A stretch of 64,000 nucleotides of DNA. Source: Macrostomum hystrix (lineage: Eukaryota; Platyhelminthes; Macrostomidae). Where the stretch lies: assembly GCA_950097015.1 (NCBI GenBank), contig CATNEN010000038.1:30838501-30902500 (forward strand), written 5' to 3'. A program made the translations under genes and the position numbers. Within the stretch, counting starts at the first letter, position 1. Every line of letters starts with the position of its first letter. The notes under the pieces were generated by a model that was given only the letters and a program-made list of their open reading frames with translations, was not told where the DNA came from and searched no databases. Positions 1 to 12,049 of this stretch are shown here, in pieces.

Positions 1-485
1 CATGCTTTCATCCATACAAAATCCATGATTTCATCCACGCAAAATCCATGATTTCATCCACACAAAATCCGTGCTTTCATCCACACAAAATCCATGATTT
101 CATCCACACAAAATCCGTGCTTTCATCCACACAAAATCCATGATTTCATCCACACAAAATCTATGATTTCATCCACACAAAATCCATGCTTTCATCCATA
201 CAAAATCCATGATTTCATCCACACAAAATCCATGATTTCATTCACACAAAATCCGTGATTTCATCCACACAAAATCCATGATTTCATCTACACAAAATCC
301 ATGCTTTCATCCACACAAAATCCATGCTTTCATCCACACAAAATCCATGCTTTCATCCATACAAAATCCATGATTTCATCCACACAAAACCCATGATTTC
401 ATCCACACAAAATCCGTGCTTTCATCCACACAAAATCCATGCTTTCATCCACACAAAATCCATGCTTTCATCCATACAAAATCTG
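1..485. repeat. 23-bp minisatellite array (copy 1)
   Basis: About 21 head-to-tail copies of a 23-bp unit beginning AAAATCCATGATTTC and ending ATCCACAC. Units alternate between a CATGATTT and a GTGCTTT or ATGCTTT version. The array starts before the window. The same unit recurs at 2795-3213. Short reading frames through it are repeat artefacts. Confidence 0.95.
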
Positions 486-2794
486 AAGCGGGTGCGGGTT
501 TTGCAATCCGATGACCTGTCCTCAAGAGAGAAAGGGAGTGTGGGAATGGCGATAGAGTCAGAAGTCGTACCGCAAAGCCTCGCGATTCGTCGCGGGAAGA
601 GGGATGAAGGGAGAGATGAAGGGAGAGACAGTGGATGCAGGGAGTGGTCCTCTCGGCCTCAGCCTGGCCAGTCCCACTCAACCCATAGGCCACAGGCATG
701 ACTGCCGTGCCTACCCCAAGCAGTGCTCGAAACCGGCTAAAGTCTAAAGAGATATCGGACTACCCGCAAGCAGGTAGGACAGGGCTAGATAGCCTACTGT
801 CATCAGTAGCATGTACATAACTGACTCCTAACTGTGGTAGCAGTGGTCGATTCGGCCCAGGCTCTTGTCTTAGAAATGCGGAAAGGCTATTGGCAAAGCG
901 GAAAATGATCTAGGGTAGCGCCACCACCCAATGCGCCTACGTTGCCACCGCAGACATTTGGGAACTTGGGTCCCCGGAGTTCACAGCTCCTAGTTTGTCA
1001 CACAGATCTCAGACAAGCCGAAAAATAGGGCATTCTGTAACTTCCGTTTTAGACTAGGGCGAAGACCCCAGAATGAATCGAGACACGCCTCAACAGGGGA
1101 TTCCTGAAACTGCGCTACAGTGGTCTAGAAAGGTGGTACTCCGAACCCGAATGAGAAACCCATAGCCAGAATCCTACTCCTGGAACATCAAACACATTCC
1201 TTACATTAGATTACAGCCTACACATTAAATAACTAGCAAATCCGAATCTGCGTGAGATGAGGAGATCAGAGGCAGGAGAGGTTAAGCAGAACACTGGCTG
1301 AGTGATTATGCAAGCGATAATTATTAGATCACGCCTCTCGCTCCCATGGCCGTAGTTGCGAGGGCGGGGAAAAGGAGGAGACTTCTATTGACAAAGGAGT
1401 TTGACGCGTACACTGGAATCCGCCAGTGAGAGAGGAAAACCGGCCAAGGAATTCCCCGCCCCTAAGCAGCAATGCACACGCTACATTCCGCATTTTACTC
1501 GCAAATCCCTAGCTCCTTATTACTCTCATGCGCGCTCACAGTTGTCCTCCTGCCGCAGCTTTCAGCTCGGCATCACCAGAGCCCACCCCTAATGAATTAG
1601 CCGCTCATGATTGAGGGCTGTCTAATAGGAAAATAAAGAGAAGAGAATAGCATGATAAGGAAAGATTTAGTTGTTATAAAATTGGCCTAATTATTAAAAA
1701 CGGCAGTCAGTTAATAAATGGTTTATTAGGCTAAAATACCGCCCTTGCCCCGATTGCCCCACTAGCTAAATAATAAATCCCTTAGGGATAACAATTAGTG
1801 TCCGCTGCGCGGGTTACTTATCTGATGCTGGCTGACTTTGCTGCAGGCCGTCGCTCTCGCAGGGATGGGCAAATAAAGGGGGAACGAGACAAGGAGTTGC
1901 TAAACACAGCTGGCAAGGGGCCAGGCTGCAAGGAGCTCGATGCTCAATTGGAGCTCACCCAAGGAGGTGGCTTATGCTTACGGGATCTAACAGGTAATTA
2001 CCTGTAGCTATGCTCTGAAGCCTTAGGCTCAGGGGCTAAGTGCTAGACTAGAAGGGGGAGAGTCCACGGACCGAGTTCCGGGACCGGACAGGGGGAGGAG
2101 GTCCAAAGGGAAGTTTGCTCCAGGGAAGGTTCGAGGAAAGGGTCCGAGGGAAGGTTGCTCTAGGGGCAGCGCAGCGCGCTTTCTTAAATAGTCCTGCAGC
2201 TCCGTCAACCCCGCATTCATCAAAGCAACCCACATGCTCGCCAGCCTGTCAGCGAGGAATCGGGTCGGCATTATGCCACCCCAATTGCCCACCGAAGCGG
2301 CGGCGAGAATCGCCAGATGCCCCACTAGGAGCGTCTGCCGGCAGTCGGCCAATGATTGTGATCCCGCCGGGATATGGGAAGCGCAGGCGCCGACCTGCCT
2401 ATAGTGTCGTTACATGTATCTAAAGGGGGAAAGGTCATAATCGAGCTTCGGCTCGGGTTACAGTAAAGAAAAAGGGACATGAAGAATTAATGCTCACTCT
2501 AGACGCATGAGTGATCCCTACAATCTGATCGCGGTTTGGAGGGGAATTATGACCTAAACTAGTCCATACAGTATTGCTATGGCCGCGATCAGTCACTTCT
2601 ACAGGAGACTAGACAGATCCGAGGCAAGGGGAATCGGCGGCTACTTAATTCACCTCCGCCCCAAACCTGGCCCTAAGATTAATGATTGTGTTCTGCGGCC
2701 AGCTGCTATGTGGGTCGCGATTATTTGGCTACTAAAAATTGGAAAAATTCCGCTGGCTCACATTCCCGCTCGATTCCCGCAGCACACTCCACAT
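486..2794. other. Unassigned island between two arrays of the same minisatellite
   Basis: This is non-tandem, moderately GC-rich DNA bounded on both sides by the same 23-bp array. I see no spliced gene, RNA gene or terminal inverted repeats. On the minus strand around 2029-2352 there is a 107-codon open frame with a coding-like stretch (MPTRFLADRLASMWVALMNA), but I recognise no family. An insertion into a once continuous array is possible. Confidence 0.5.
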
Positions 2795-3213
2795 CAAATC
2801 CATGATTTCATCCACACAAAATCCGTGCTTTCATCCACACAAAATCCATGATTTCATCCACACAAAATCCGTGCTTTCATCCACACAAAATCCATGATTT
2901 CATCCACACAAAATCCATGATTTCATCCATACAAAATCCATGATTTCATCCACACAAAATCCGTGCTTTCATCCACACAAAATCCATGATTTCATCCATA
3001 CAAAATCCATGATTTCATCCACACAAAATCCATGATTTTCATCCACACAAAATCCATGATTTCATCCACACAAAATCCATGATTTCATTCACACAAAATC
3101 CATGATTTCATCCACACAAAATCCATGATTTCATCCACACAAAATCCATGATTTCATCCATACAAAATCCATGATTTCATCCACACAAAATCCATGATTT
3201 CATCTATACAAAA
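2795..3213. repeat. 23-bp minisatellite array (copy 2)
   Basis: About 18 copies of the same 23-bp unit as 1-485 (AAAATCCATGATTTCATCC plus CACAC), in the same orientation, with the same two unit versions. One unit carries an extra T, giving GATTTTCATCC. Confidence 0.95.
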
Positions 3214-3818
3214 TCAATCCGTGCTACCACCCTAAATCTATATGGTGGGTGACACCCCTTACATCATGGCATACCTCTTCCAGCCTGCAGCCTCCCTAAC
3301 AGAGAATACCGGCTATACTTACTGTACCTTCGACAGTTTTGATTGGCTAATAGAGTCTAGCGCAGTCAATGATTTGTTACAGTCGAGTCTTTTGCCCCTG
3401 TGCATTACAAACTCTTAAAGTGTTATGCTATATTAACATACAAAAAAGAAATGAAAAACCACAGTTGTTTGAGTGAAATTGTTTACGTTAATTTTAATCC
3501 AGCACTAGTCTTTGATTCTTTATGTCTCTATATCGAACGACAGTGCACATAAGCTATAGTTTGTGATTTTCGAGTCGAAAGCTATGATAATAGAATTTTT
3601 CAGAAATTCTGAGTCTGTGATTTCCCCGAGGTATATGTCGGACCTGAAACTTAAGGCGTAGATGGAACGAAGCTTAAAAAATATACTTAAAAAAGTCGGC
3701 TTATCTTACTAACAAAAAAACAAAGACGACTCTAACAAGCATTTTAATCCAACTGATAGAGGAATACCATTGGTGAGCATCAGGTCAGATGGTGAGGAGT
3801 TTGCATGGTCGTTCCTCA
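3214..3818. other. Intergenic DNA, nothing recognised
   Basis: AT-rich unique sequence between two arrays. I see no coding exon, RNA gene or mobile element. Confidence 0.5.
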
Positions 3819-5080
3819 TCCGATTGTGTGTGGGCGTTGGTCATCCGATTGCGTGTGTGGGCGTTGGTCATCCGATTGCGTGTGTGGGCGTTGGTCATCC
3901 GATTGCGTGTGTGGGCGTTGGTCATCCGATTGCGTGTGTGGGCGTTGGTCATCCGATTGCGTGTGTGGGCGTTGGTCATCCGATTGCGTGTGTGGGCGTT
4001 GGTCATCCGATTACGTGTGTGGGCGTTGGTCATCCGATTGTGTGTGGGGGTGTTGGTCATCCGATTGTGTGTGTGGGTGTTGGTCATCCGATTGTGTGTG
4101 TGGGTGTTGGTCATCCGATTGTGTGTGGGTGTTGGTCATCCGATTGTGTGTGTGGGTGTTGGTCATCCGATTGCGTGTGTGGGCGTTGTTCATCCGATTG
4201 TGTGTGTGGGTGTTGGTCATCCGATTGCGTGTGTGGGCGTTGGTCATCCGATTGCGTGTGTGGGCGTTGGTCATCCGATTGTGTGTGTGGGTGTTGGTCA
4301 TCCGATTGTGTGTGTGGGTGTTGGTCATCCGATTGTGTGTGTGGGTGTTGGTCATCCGATTGTGTGTGTGGGTGTTGGTCATCCGATTGCGTGTGTGGGC
4401 GTTGGTCATCCGATTGTGTGTGTGGGTGTTGGTCATCCGATTGCGTGTGTGGGCGTTGGTCATCCGATTGCGTGTGTGGGCGTTGGTCATCCGATTGTGT
4501 GTGTGGGTGTTGGTCATCCGATTGTGTGTGTGGGTGTTGGTCATCCGATTGTGTGTGTGGGTGTTGGTCATCCGATTGTGTGTGTGGGTGTTGGTCATCC
4601 GATTGTGTGTGTGGGTGTTGGTCATCCGATTGTGTGTGTGGGTGTTGGTCATCCGATTGTGTGTGTGGGTGTTGGTCATCCGATTGTGTGTGGGTGTTGG
4701 TCATCCGATTGTGTGCGTGGGTGTTGGTCATCCGATTGTGTGTGTGCATGGGTGTACTTGGTCATCCGATTGTGTACGTGCATGGGTGTACTCGGTCATC
4801 CGATTGTGTGTGTGCATGGGTGTACTTGGTCATCCGATTGTGTGTGGGTGTACTTGGTCATCCGATTGTGTGTGGGTGTACTTGGTCATCCGATTGTGTG
4901 TGGGTGTACTTGGTCATCCGATTGTGTGTGGGTGTACTTGGTCATCCGATTGTGTGTGGGTGTACTTGGTCATCCGATTGTGTGTGGGTGTACTTGGTCA
5001 TCCGATTGTGTGTGGGTGTTGGTCATCCGATTGTGTGTGGGTGTTGGTCATCCGATTGTGTGTGTGGGTGTTTACGAATG
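3819..5080. repeat. 27-bp minisatellite array with two co-varying unit types
   Basis: About 45 copies of a 27-bp unit containing TTGGTCATCCGATTG followed by a GT-rich half. One unit type reads GCGTGTGTGGGCG in that half, the other GTGTGTGTGGGTG. The last third of the array (from about 4746) shifts to a 28-bp form with TGTACTTGG. Because 27 is a multiple of three, long frames run through the array on both strands; they are not genes. Confidence 0.95.
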
Positions 5081-6576
5081 TTTGGGTCGGAGACCAAATT
5101 TGGAAACCTGCTTTGTCAAACTGATGAAACCGTCAACCGCATCATCTACCCCTAGAGTACCATCCCCCAACAATAATCACATTTGCGAATATGAAGTCCT
5201 CAACCGACCCTTCGTCATTTAGAAGACAGAGACCAGTTCGCTTCCGAGGAGTTTCTTTACAATTAACACTCCAATGTCCACGGACCCTAACAAATGGATC
5301 GACTTTATTGGCTTCACGTCGACTCAAGCAGGGGACTCGTGGAGATTGTTCCTAGGAAAGAGCTTCGTCTGGAAGGAGTAACACTAGTTGGCCGCTTGCC
5401 GTCCGTTGTCTGAAAGGACAACTCGCTGAACCTTCGCTGACTGCAGACCTAGCATCGCCAGTTGGAATGCGACCAGTCCCTGTTCCCGGGGTTTGGGTTG
5501 TCGTGATCTGTTCAAGAAAGCGCAATGAGCCGCTTCATGAATTTTCGGACCTTTACTCCACTCCGGACTCACTCATTCTGTCCCGGACGGACTAATCCCA
5601 GTCAGATACTGCGTGGGCTTGTCCTACAGTTAGTGATAACCGGGCACATTGCTTAGGCTTTTCGCCTAAGCCCGTGTGGGGTTCCTGCGTGGTGTGTTGT
5701 GCGTTGGCTCGTCTTGTCTGATTGGTCTAAATGTACATGGCGTCGGCCGGCCTTTCACCCGCTTGGGGGTGGGGCTGGCTTTAGCCTATTTTATTATTCA
5801 TCGTGCTCATCACTGCCCTGCTCGTATATATTGAATCGTTATGCCAAATGAACTCGTGCGTACTTTCTGACAATCTAAATTTCGCCGGCTCTTACACCCG
5901 ATTCCTGGTATTTAGTTAATCTCATCATGCAGCCTCATATGTGTAAATCGCAGGCTCTAAGCATTGCTTCGGGTAGGCACTACAATTCTTTCCGCCTGTG
6001 GCCTATAGGACGAGCACAATTATACATTTGTTGTATAATTGTTCTGCAGATGCAAGAAAAAAACACAATTAAAACAGGCCAGATTAAAAAGGGTAAAGCT
6101 GTTTTTCTAGGATGACCTGCAGGATTATACAGGATTATACAGGAGTATAATCCATTTCTCTTTCTAGTAATACCATTCCACAGGAAGACTACGTAAGAAG
6201 TCTAAGAATACTCCTAGTGGTCCTTAGGTGATAATGGATTTCTGTTACTCGTGATATTATATGTAACACCGTCAGATGTCGTTAAGTTCCTTAGCACTAT
6301 AATAAACCATTCTGCAAAGTTTAAACAGGTGGAAAACGCAAGATAGTTTTCCGTAAATTTTTATTTATATACTTTTAATTAGAAATAAAATAAGGTGATA
6401 AACTCACAAAAAACGATTTTTAGTTATCGCTTTTGAGTTGCATAAATAGTTGATATTTTTTTCCTTTAACGTTATGCACAATAACAATTTGAAATAACAA
6501 TTTCAACTTAAACAACTAAACGCAACTTCGTGCCTCTGACAAGTGACACTTTGACAGATTCATTCTCAAAGAAAAA
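5081..6576. other. Intergenic DNA upstream of the GATE-16 gene
   Basis: Mixed-composition sequence with no recognised gene. A short hairpin lies near 5653-5672 (CTTAGGC, loop, GCCTAAG). The last few hundred bases must hold the promoter and 5' UTR of the gene starting at 6577, but no core promoter element is clear enough to call. Confidence 0.45.
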
Positions 6577-9500
6577 ATGAAGTTTAAGTTCAAGGAAGAC
6601 AATAACTTTGGTAAGTAATAATGGCGTGTAATTTTTACACCTCTGCTATGTCATAATGCCTTTTTGATATATAACAGCTGTATTTCACTGATCTCAGCAT
6701 TAATTGGTTATAATTTTGGGCCTGGCTAAGTAACATAATAAATACCATAGGAAATATGCATTCGAATATTCTATTAGCGATTGTAGTATTTAGTAAACAT
6801 TTTTTACTTTACTGTCTCAGTTTTTTATTCATTAAAGTAAGGTCAATAACAATATAATGACTATTAAACGTTTTTTTGTTGCTGAGTTCTAATTACAACT
6901 GGGTAATGTTATTAATACGCCTTTCTTTTTATGTTTATTTGGGCTGGATTCGGCTGAGTGTTTGTTGTCCTGAGATGTGATCAACATTTTAGAGTCAATC
7001 ATTTACACAACCATAGACCAACATTGGCTCACATCTAACATCAGGAAGCTATTCAAACTGATGATCAGAGCTAGGTGGTAATGGTACAACTATTAAGGCA
7101 GTGGGCACACTGTGTGGATGTCAAATGTCAATATTCATATGACATTTACTTAATTGTTTTAAAAGTTTTTTGTTATTAGCTAATAAATATTTAGCTATGT
7201 TGACATATGCTGTAGCTAGACAATCCCCTGGTGCACAGAGGCTAGGTCTGGGTGACCAGGCAGACTCTGTGGATGACTTAGTGCACCTACTCTACCAAAT
7301 GGCAAATGGCCTAGGCCTATTCAGCTCTAAACCTATTTGAGGTTTCAACAACAAGTACTGTCAACATAGTACGTCGTATTATCTGGATGAAACAATATCT
7401 AATTTCACAATAGAAACCAGACCATAGTATTCTGAATATGCTTAGCAAAGCCAATAAAAATATATTCCAAGTCTCATTCTTTTTTCCCAAAGAGTTGTTA
7501 TGTATAGACCTGGCCTAAATATTTAACCTGAAAATTTACTTGTTTATGAACTTATTAAGCAAGTGCTAAATTGTTGATTTTGTATAAAATATTTCAGCAG
7601 AAAAAAATGATGAATGCTTTTTTTTCAAACCCCAAAATTCGACATGTTTTATTGTCTGATTTCTGACAAGGTAAGCAGGTTAGATTGTCAAATATCTGAA
7701 ATAGCTAATAATTTTTATTTTTTTGTTGTGAAATTAACTGCACATTTGATCTAAACTTTATTAAAAATACTATTGAAAACTAGTTGAATTTCGGTAAATT
7801 ATTGTTATTGTTAATTTTAAGTAATTTAGAGCTGTTAAATTAAATCCATAAAAATAATAATACTTTGTTCTTAGATAACACTTATATCTCAAATTAATTG
7901 TTCACGTTTTAATTAAAATACTTTTTTTTATCTTTAGACCAGAGGCTAAAGGATTCACGGAAAATTAGAGAGAAATATCCAGAACGAATTCCAGTAAGTT
8001 GATTTTTTAACCTTAATTCGTTTAAGTATCCTCAATCACTAATCGATAATTGATCTCTCCCCCCAATATAGGTCATCGTGGAGCGCGTGTCAAACTCACA
8101 AATAACAGACATCGATAAGCACAAATTCCTTGTGCCACACGACATCAGCATGGCGCAGTTCATGTGGATCATTCGCAAGCGAATTCAGCTGCAGCCAGAG
8201 CGTGCCCTGTTTCTGTTTGTTGGCAAGACCATCCCGCAGTCCAGGTTTGTTGCGATGAAATAATCATAGAAATTGCTTGCAAAGTGCAATGAGTCGATTG
8301 CTTTTTTTAAGAAAATAATAGAAAATAAAAGATCCTTTAGGTTATCCACTTTCTACTTCACGCTCCCTAACCCAATGACTGATTTTCGTGAAAGTCCACC
8401 ATCTGGATCAAGATATTCGACCCTCTGCGATTAACTAACTTTCAAAGCCATCCGACGTCAGCATATTCAGCGACTCTTGTCGAATATCCTGCTGTCAAGG
8501 ATGCTTGTATTGGTGTTTTTGCGCAAGACACCCTGACAATCGTTGAATATCTCGACCATGCCTAATGCTTTGTAATTGCGAAAGTGTTTAACTGCATTAC
8601 GTAATGGGTCTAATTGGGTCTAATTAAGTAATAGAACTAGTGCAACACGCTCCAGAGCAAATCATTGTTAATTGAATTGACCCGTTGAATGCATTTTAAA
8701 AAAGTGTTTTATTTTCATGCAAATTAGCTTGAAATTTGACTGCGAAGAGGGTCAACTGCCACCCCCCTAAAGTCACATTCTTTAGATAATATTTTCAATC
8801 GTATATCACTTGTGATCCCCATTTGGTCTGTCAGTTATGATCCCCATTTGTATCTATGAGTTGTGATCCCCATTTGTTCTGTCAGTTATGATCCCCATTT
8901 GTATCTATGAGTTGTGATCCCCATTTGGTCTGTCAGTTATGATCCCCATTTGGTATGTCAGTTATGATCCCCATTTGGTCTATCAGTTGTGATCCCCATT
9001 TGTATCTATCAGTTGTGATCCCCATTTTGTCTGTCAGTTATGATCCCCATTTGTATCTATGAGTTGTGATCCCCATTTGTTCTGTCAGTTATGATCCCCA
9101 TTTGTATCTATGAGTTGTGATCCCCATTTGGTCTGTCAGTTATGATCCCCATTTGGTATGTCAGTTATGATCCCCATTTGTATCTATGAGTTGTGATCCC
9201 CATTTGGTCTGTCAGTTATGATCCCATTTGGTCTGTCAGTTATGATCCCCATTTGTATCTAGGAGTTGTGATCCCCATTTGTTCTGTCCGTTATATTCTC
9301 AATCGTATATCACTTGTGATCCCCATTTGGTCTGTCAGTTATGATCCCCATTTGGTCTATCAGTTGTGATCCCCATTTGTATCTATCAGTTGTGATCCCC
9401 ATTTGGTCTATCAGTTGTGATCCCCATTTGTATCTATCAGTTGTGATCCCCATTTTGTCTATCAGTTGTGATCCCCATTTGGTCTATCAGTTGTGATCCC

Positions 9501-10138
9501 CATTTGTATCTATCAGTTGTGATCCCCATTTGGTCTATCAGTTGTGATCCCCATTTGGTCTGTCAGTTATGATCCCCATTTGGTCTATCAGTTGTGATCC
9601 CCATTTGTATCTATCAGTTGTGATCCCCATTCGGTCTGTCAGTTATGATCCCCATTTGGTCTGTCAGTTATGATCCCCATTTGGTCTGTCAGTTATGATC
9701 CCCATTTGGTCTATCAGTTGTGATCCCCATTTGTATCTATCAGTTGTGATTCCCATTTGGTCTATCAGTTGTGATCCCTATTTGTATCTATCAGTTGTGA
9801 TCCCCATTTGTATCTGTCAGTTATGATCCCCATTTGTATCTATGAGTTGTGATCCCCATTTGTATCTATCAGTTATGATCCCGATTTGTATCTATGACTT
9901 GTGATCCCCATTTGGTCTGTCAGTTATTATCCCCATTTGTAACTATGACTTGTGATCCCCATTTGTATCCCCAATTAGAACTTTTTTGCAGGAAATGACT
10001 AGCTTATTCCATTATCTAATTATCCCCACAAATATCTTCAGCGCCACAATGGGCCAAATCTACCAGGAGCATCAAGATGAGGATGGCTTTCTCTATATCG
10101 CCTACAGCGGAGAGAACACTTTTGGCTGGCTATGCTAA
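6577..10138 (+). CDS. gabarapl2: GABARAPL2/GATE-16, Atg8-family ubiquitin-like protein
   Basis: Four exons, 6577-6610, 7938-7993, 8072-8244 and 10042-10138, join in phase into a 119-residue protein, the usual Atg8-family length. Residues 1-26 form the N-terminal helical part ([11 protein letters not shown]...[11 protein letters not shown]); the rest is the ubiquitin-like fold. The stretches [22 protein letters not shown] and AYSGENTFG match the GATE-16 (GABARAPL2) branch better than GABARAP or LC3. The C-terminus is FGWLC, so Gly116 should be exposed after Atg4 removes three residues and then conjugated to phosphatidylethanolamine. Known family roles are autophagosome maturation and intra-Golgi traffic. 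All introns are GT-AG. Intron 3 (8245-10041) is long because of a minisatellite. The start is the ATG giving the family-typical MKF. The branch assignment is from memory of the family, not a tree. Confidence 0.95.
8805..9975. repeat. 25-26-bp minisatellite in intron 3 of the GATE-16 gene
   Basis: About 45 copies of a unit containing TGATCCCCATTTG followed by GTCTATCAGTTG or TATCTATCAGTTG. The left flank (CAATCGTATATCACTTGTG) occurs at about 8797 and again inside the array at about 9299, so the first half appears to have been duplicated as a block. Confidence 0.95.
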
Positions 10139-12049
10139 CTCAAACGATTACTAAGTTTTGATCGATTGATTCATTTGTTTCTTACAATATTTTATTGGCT
10201 GTTTGTGCGTGTCCGTACCCAATATATATTTGTCGTCAGACACTGTACTTGGACAATGTTTAAATTTACATAGTACGGAGAAGACAGCTGCACTGACTGA
10301 TAAACAAAAATACTGTATATATTACTATTAAGAATTTTTATGTACTGCTTAATCGCATTCATTATCCATGAAATGCGTAAGAAAGAGAAAACAGTAGTAT
10401 GTTCTGTTTTTAAAAGATTTTAAAATTTTGCTATAGAAATGACTAAAATACCAAAATACTACTACCGCAGTCGGCTGTCACTCGCCTCCTTCTATATTTA
10501 TAGTAGTCCTACTATAGCCACGTGTCCTAGAAAGCTTCTCACAGTTTTACCATTTTTAAAGCAAATTTTATTCAGACTGCCAGCTCACACTTCATGTTAT
10601 CAGCAAAGCCTTCAGCAGTGAAACTGTAACAGTGCACAGCTGTTCATCACAATGATAAGAACATGCGTACATTTTCGCAATCGTTTTTTATAATAAACCT
10701 TTTCAAGTGTTGTAATAAAGCTGACAATAGTTAGTACATGATATAACAGTAGTATCATACGCCGGTATATAAAATAAAAGATTTTTTTCTGTGTAGAAGT
10801 CATTAAAATTTTCCTTAAAAGATTCAAATTTTAGGTTCAATTATTTGTGCTGAAAATGGACTCTTAATAGCATAACTCACGAGAAGTATTTTATATCATT
10901 TCCAAATTAACAATAAGTTCATTAGTTCAACTTGAAGTTGCTTAATAAAATTTTTCAGCATGAAATCATAAAGATAGTAAAGGACAGAGCGCCTGCAAAA
11001 CAGGCGTAAATATTTCTACTGTAAACCCATATGAGATGACTCTACGGGCGCTCTGTCGCTTTTTTGCAATTTAAGCAAGTCAGGAAACAAATTTTCCTGT
11101 CTATTGCGTAATAATATTACAATTATATATAGAATCAATAGCAAAGTAAGACTACTAACAACACTAATAAAACTTTATGGTAACTAAAAAATCAATTGGA
11201 ATGTTCAAAAAAGTAAACGAGTGCTTGGAATATCTGGTCGCAACACATCAACTCGGTGGACGATTTTGATTGGTCAACAAGATTTAGGCGACTTGCTATT
11301 TTTAGAAAAAAAAACGCATGGCTTACTTTTTTTACCAACACGCGGCACGTGACTAACCTAAGCCAATGAAATTAATGCGTTGCGTCCGCGTTAAAAAAAG
11401 TCTTTAATTTCTTAGCAAATAATTACTAAATAGCAATTAATAATGACAAAAACGTTTTATACATCTGTAGCATATCATACAATGTGCCAAATGGTAAAAC
11501 ATACCTTGAGAGAAAAACACGGGAGACAATGAAAATTTTACACAAGCTAAGAAGCGATCATTAAAGTTCGTACAAAAAATACGTACAAAAGTACAAACGG
11601 AATGGTTGATATAGGAATGTTGGCTTATTCAATTAGTAAATAAGTTTCATTTGAAGATGAATAAGCACAGCTTCATGAATATTAATTGATAAAAAAAAAA
11701 CTAATAGAACGATAAAAATGTGGAATGGCTTTTAAAATTAGTGCCAGCACTGCACTAATAGATGTACACAACAATGGCGACAGAGAAACAAAATTAATTA
11801 GAATATTTTTAACTATGCTATGAAAACAGTTTTAAGTACACAGTGCCCTAAGGTTCGCAAGGGTTACTATCAAAATTACAATTCTGACAGTAAATATACG
11901 ATACAAAGATTGTGGCGCCTTCGTCAGATACAAAATATACTTCAGAAGACACAGAAAATAAAGATAGACAAAAATATTAAAATTAAAACAATATGTGTAA
12001 ACTTTTCTCTTGTTGGCCCTAGCCAAAAAAGTTGAAATCCGTAATAGAG
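10139..12049. other. Intergenic and 3' UTR DNA after the GATE-16 gene
   Basis: AT-rich DNA containing the 3' UTR of the gene ending at 10138 (extent not determined) and one structured-RNA candidate at 10983-11065, listed separately. The short open frames here show no family features. Confidence 0.45.
10983..11065 (+). ncRNA. Candidate small structured RNA ending in a T-run
   Basis: GACAGAGCGCC (10983-10993) pairs perfectly with GGCGCTCTGTC (11047-11057), closing 53 nt that hold a second small hairpin, GCCTG-CAAAA-CAGGC (10991-11005). Six T residues at 11060-11065 follow the closing stem by two bases, which resembles a pol III terminator. I see no A or B box inside and do not recognise the family; transcription is inferred from structure only. 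Confidence 0.25.

Noticed and set aside
3770-5222. Open frames of 400-477 codons on plus and 212-222 on minus
   Set aside because: They arise because the 27-bp unit is a multiple of three and lacks stops in several frames. The peptides are pure repeats in all frames with no splice context.
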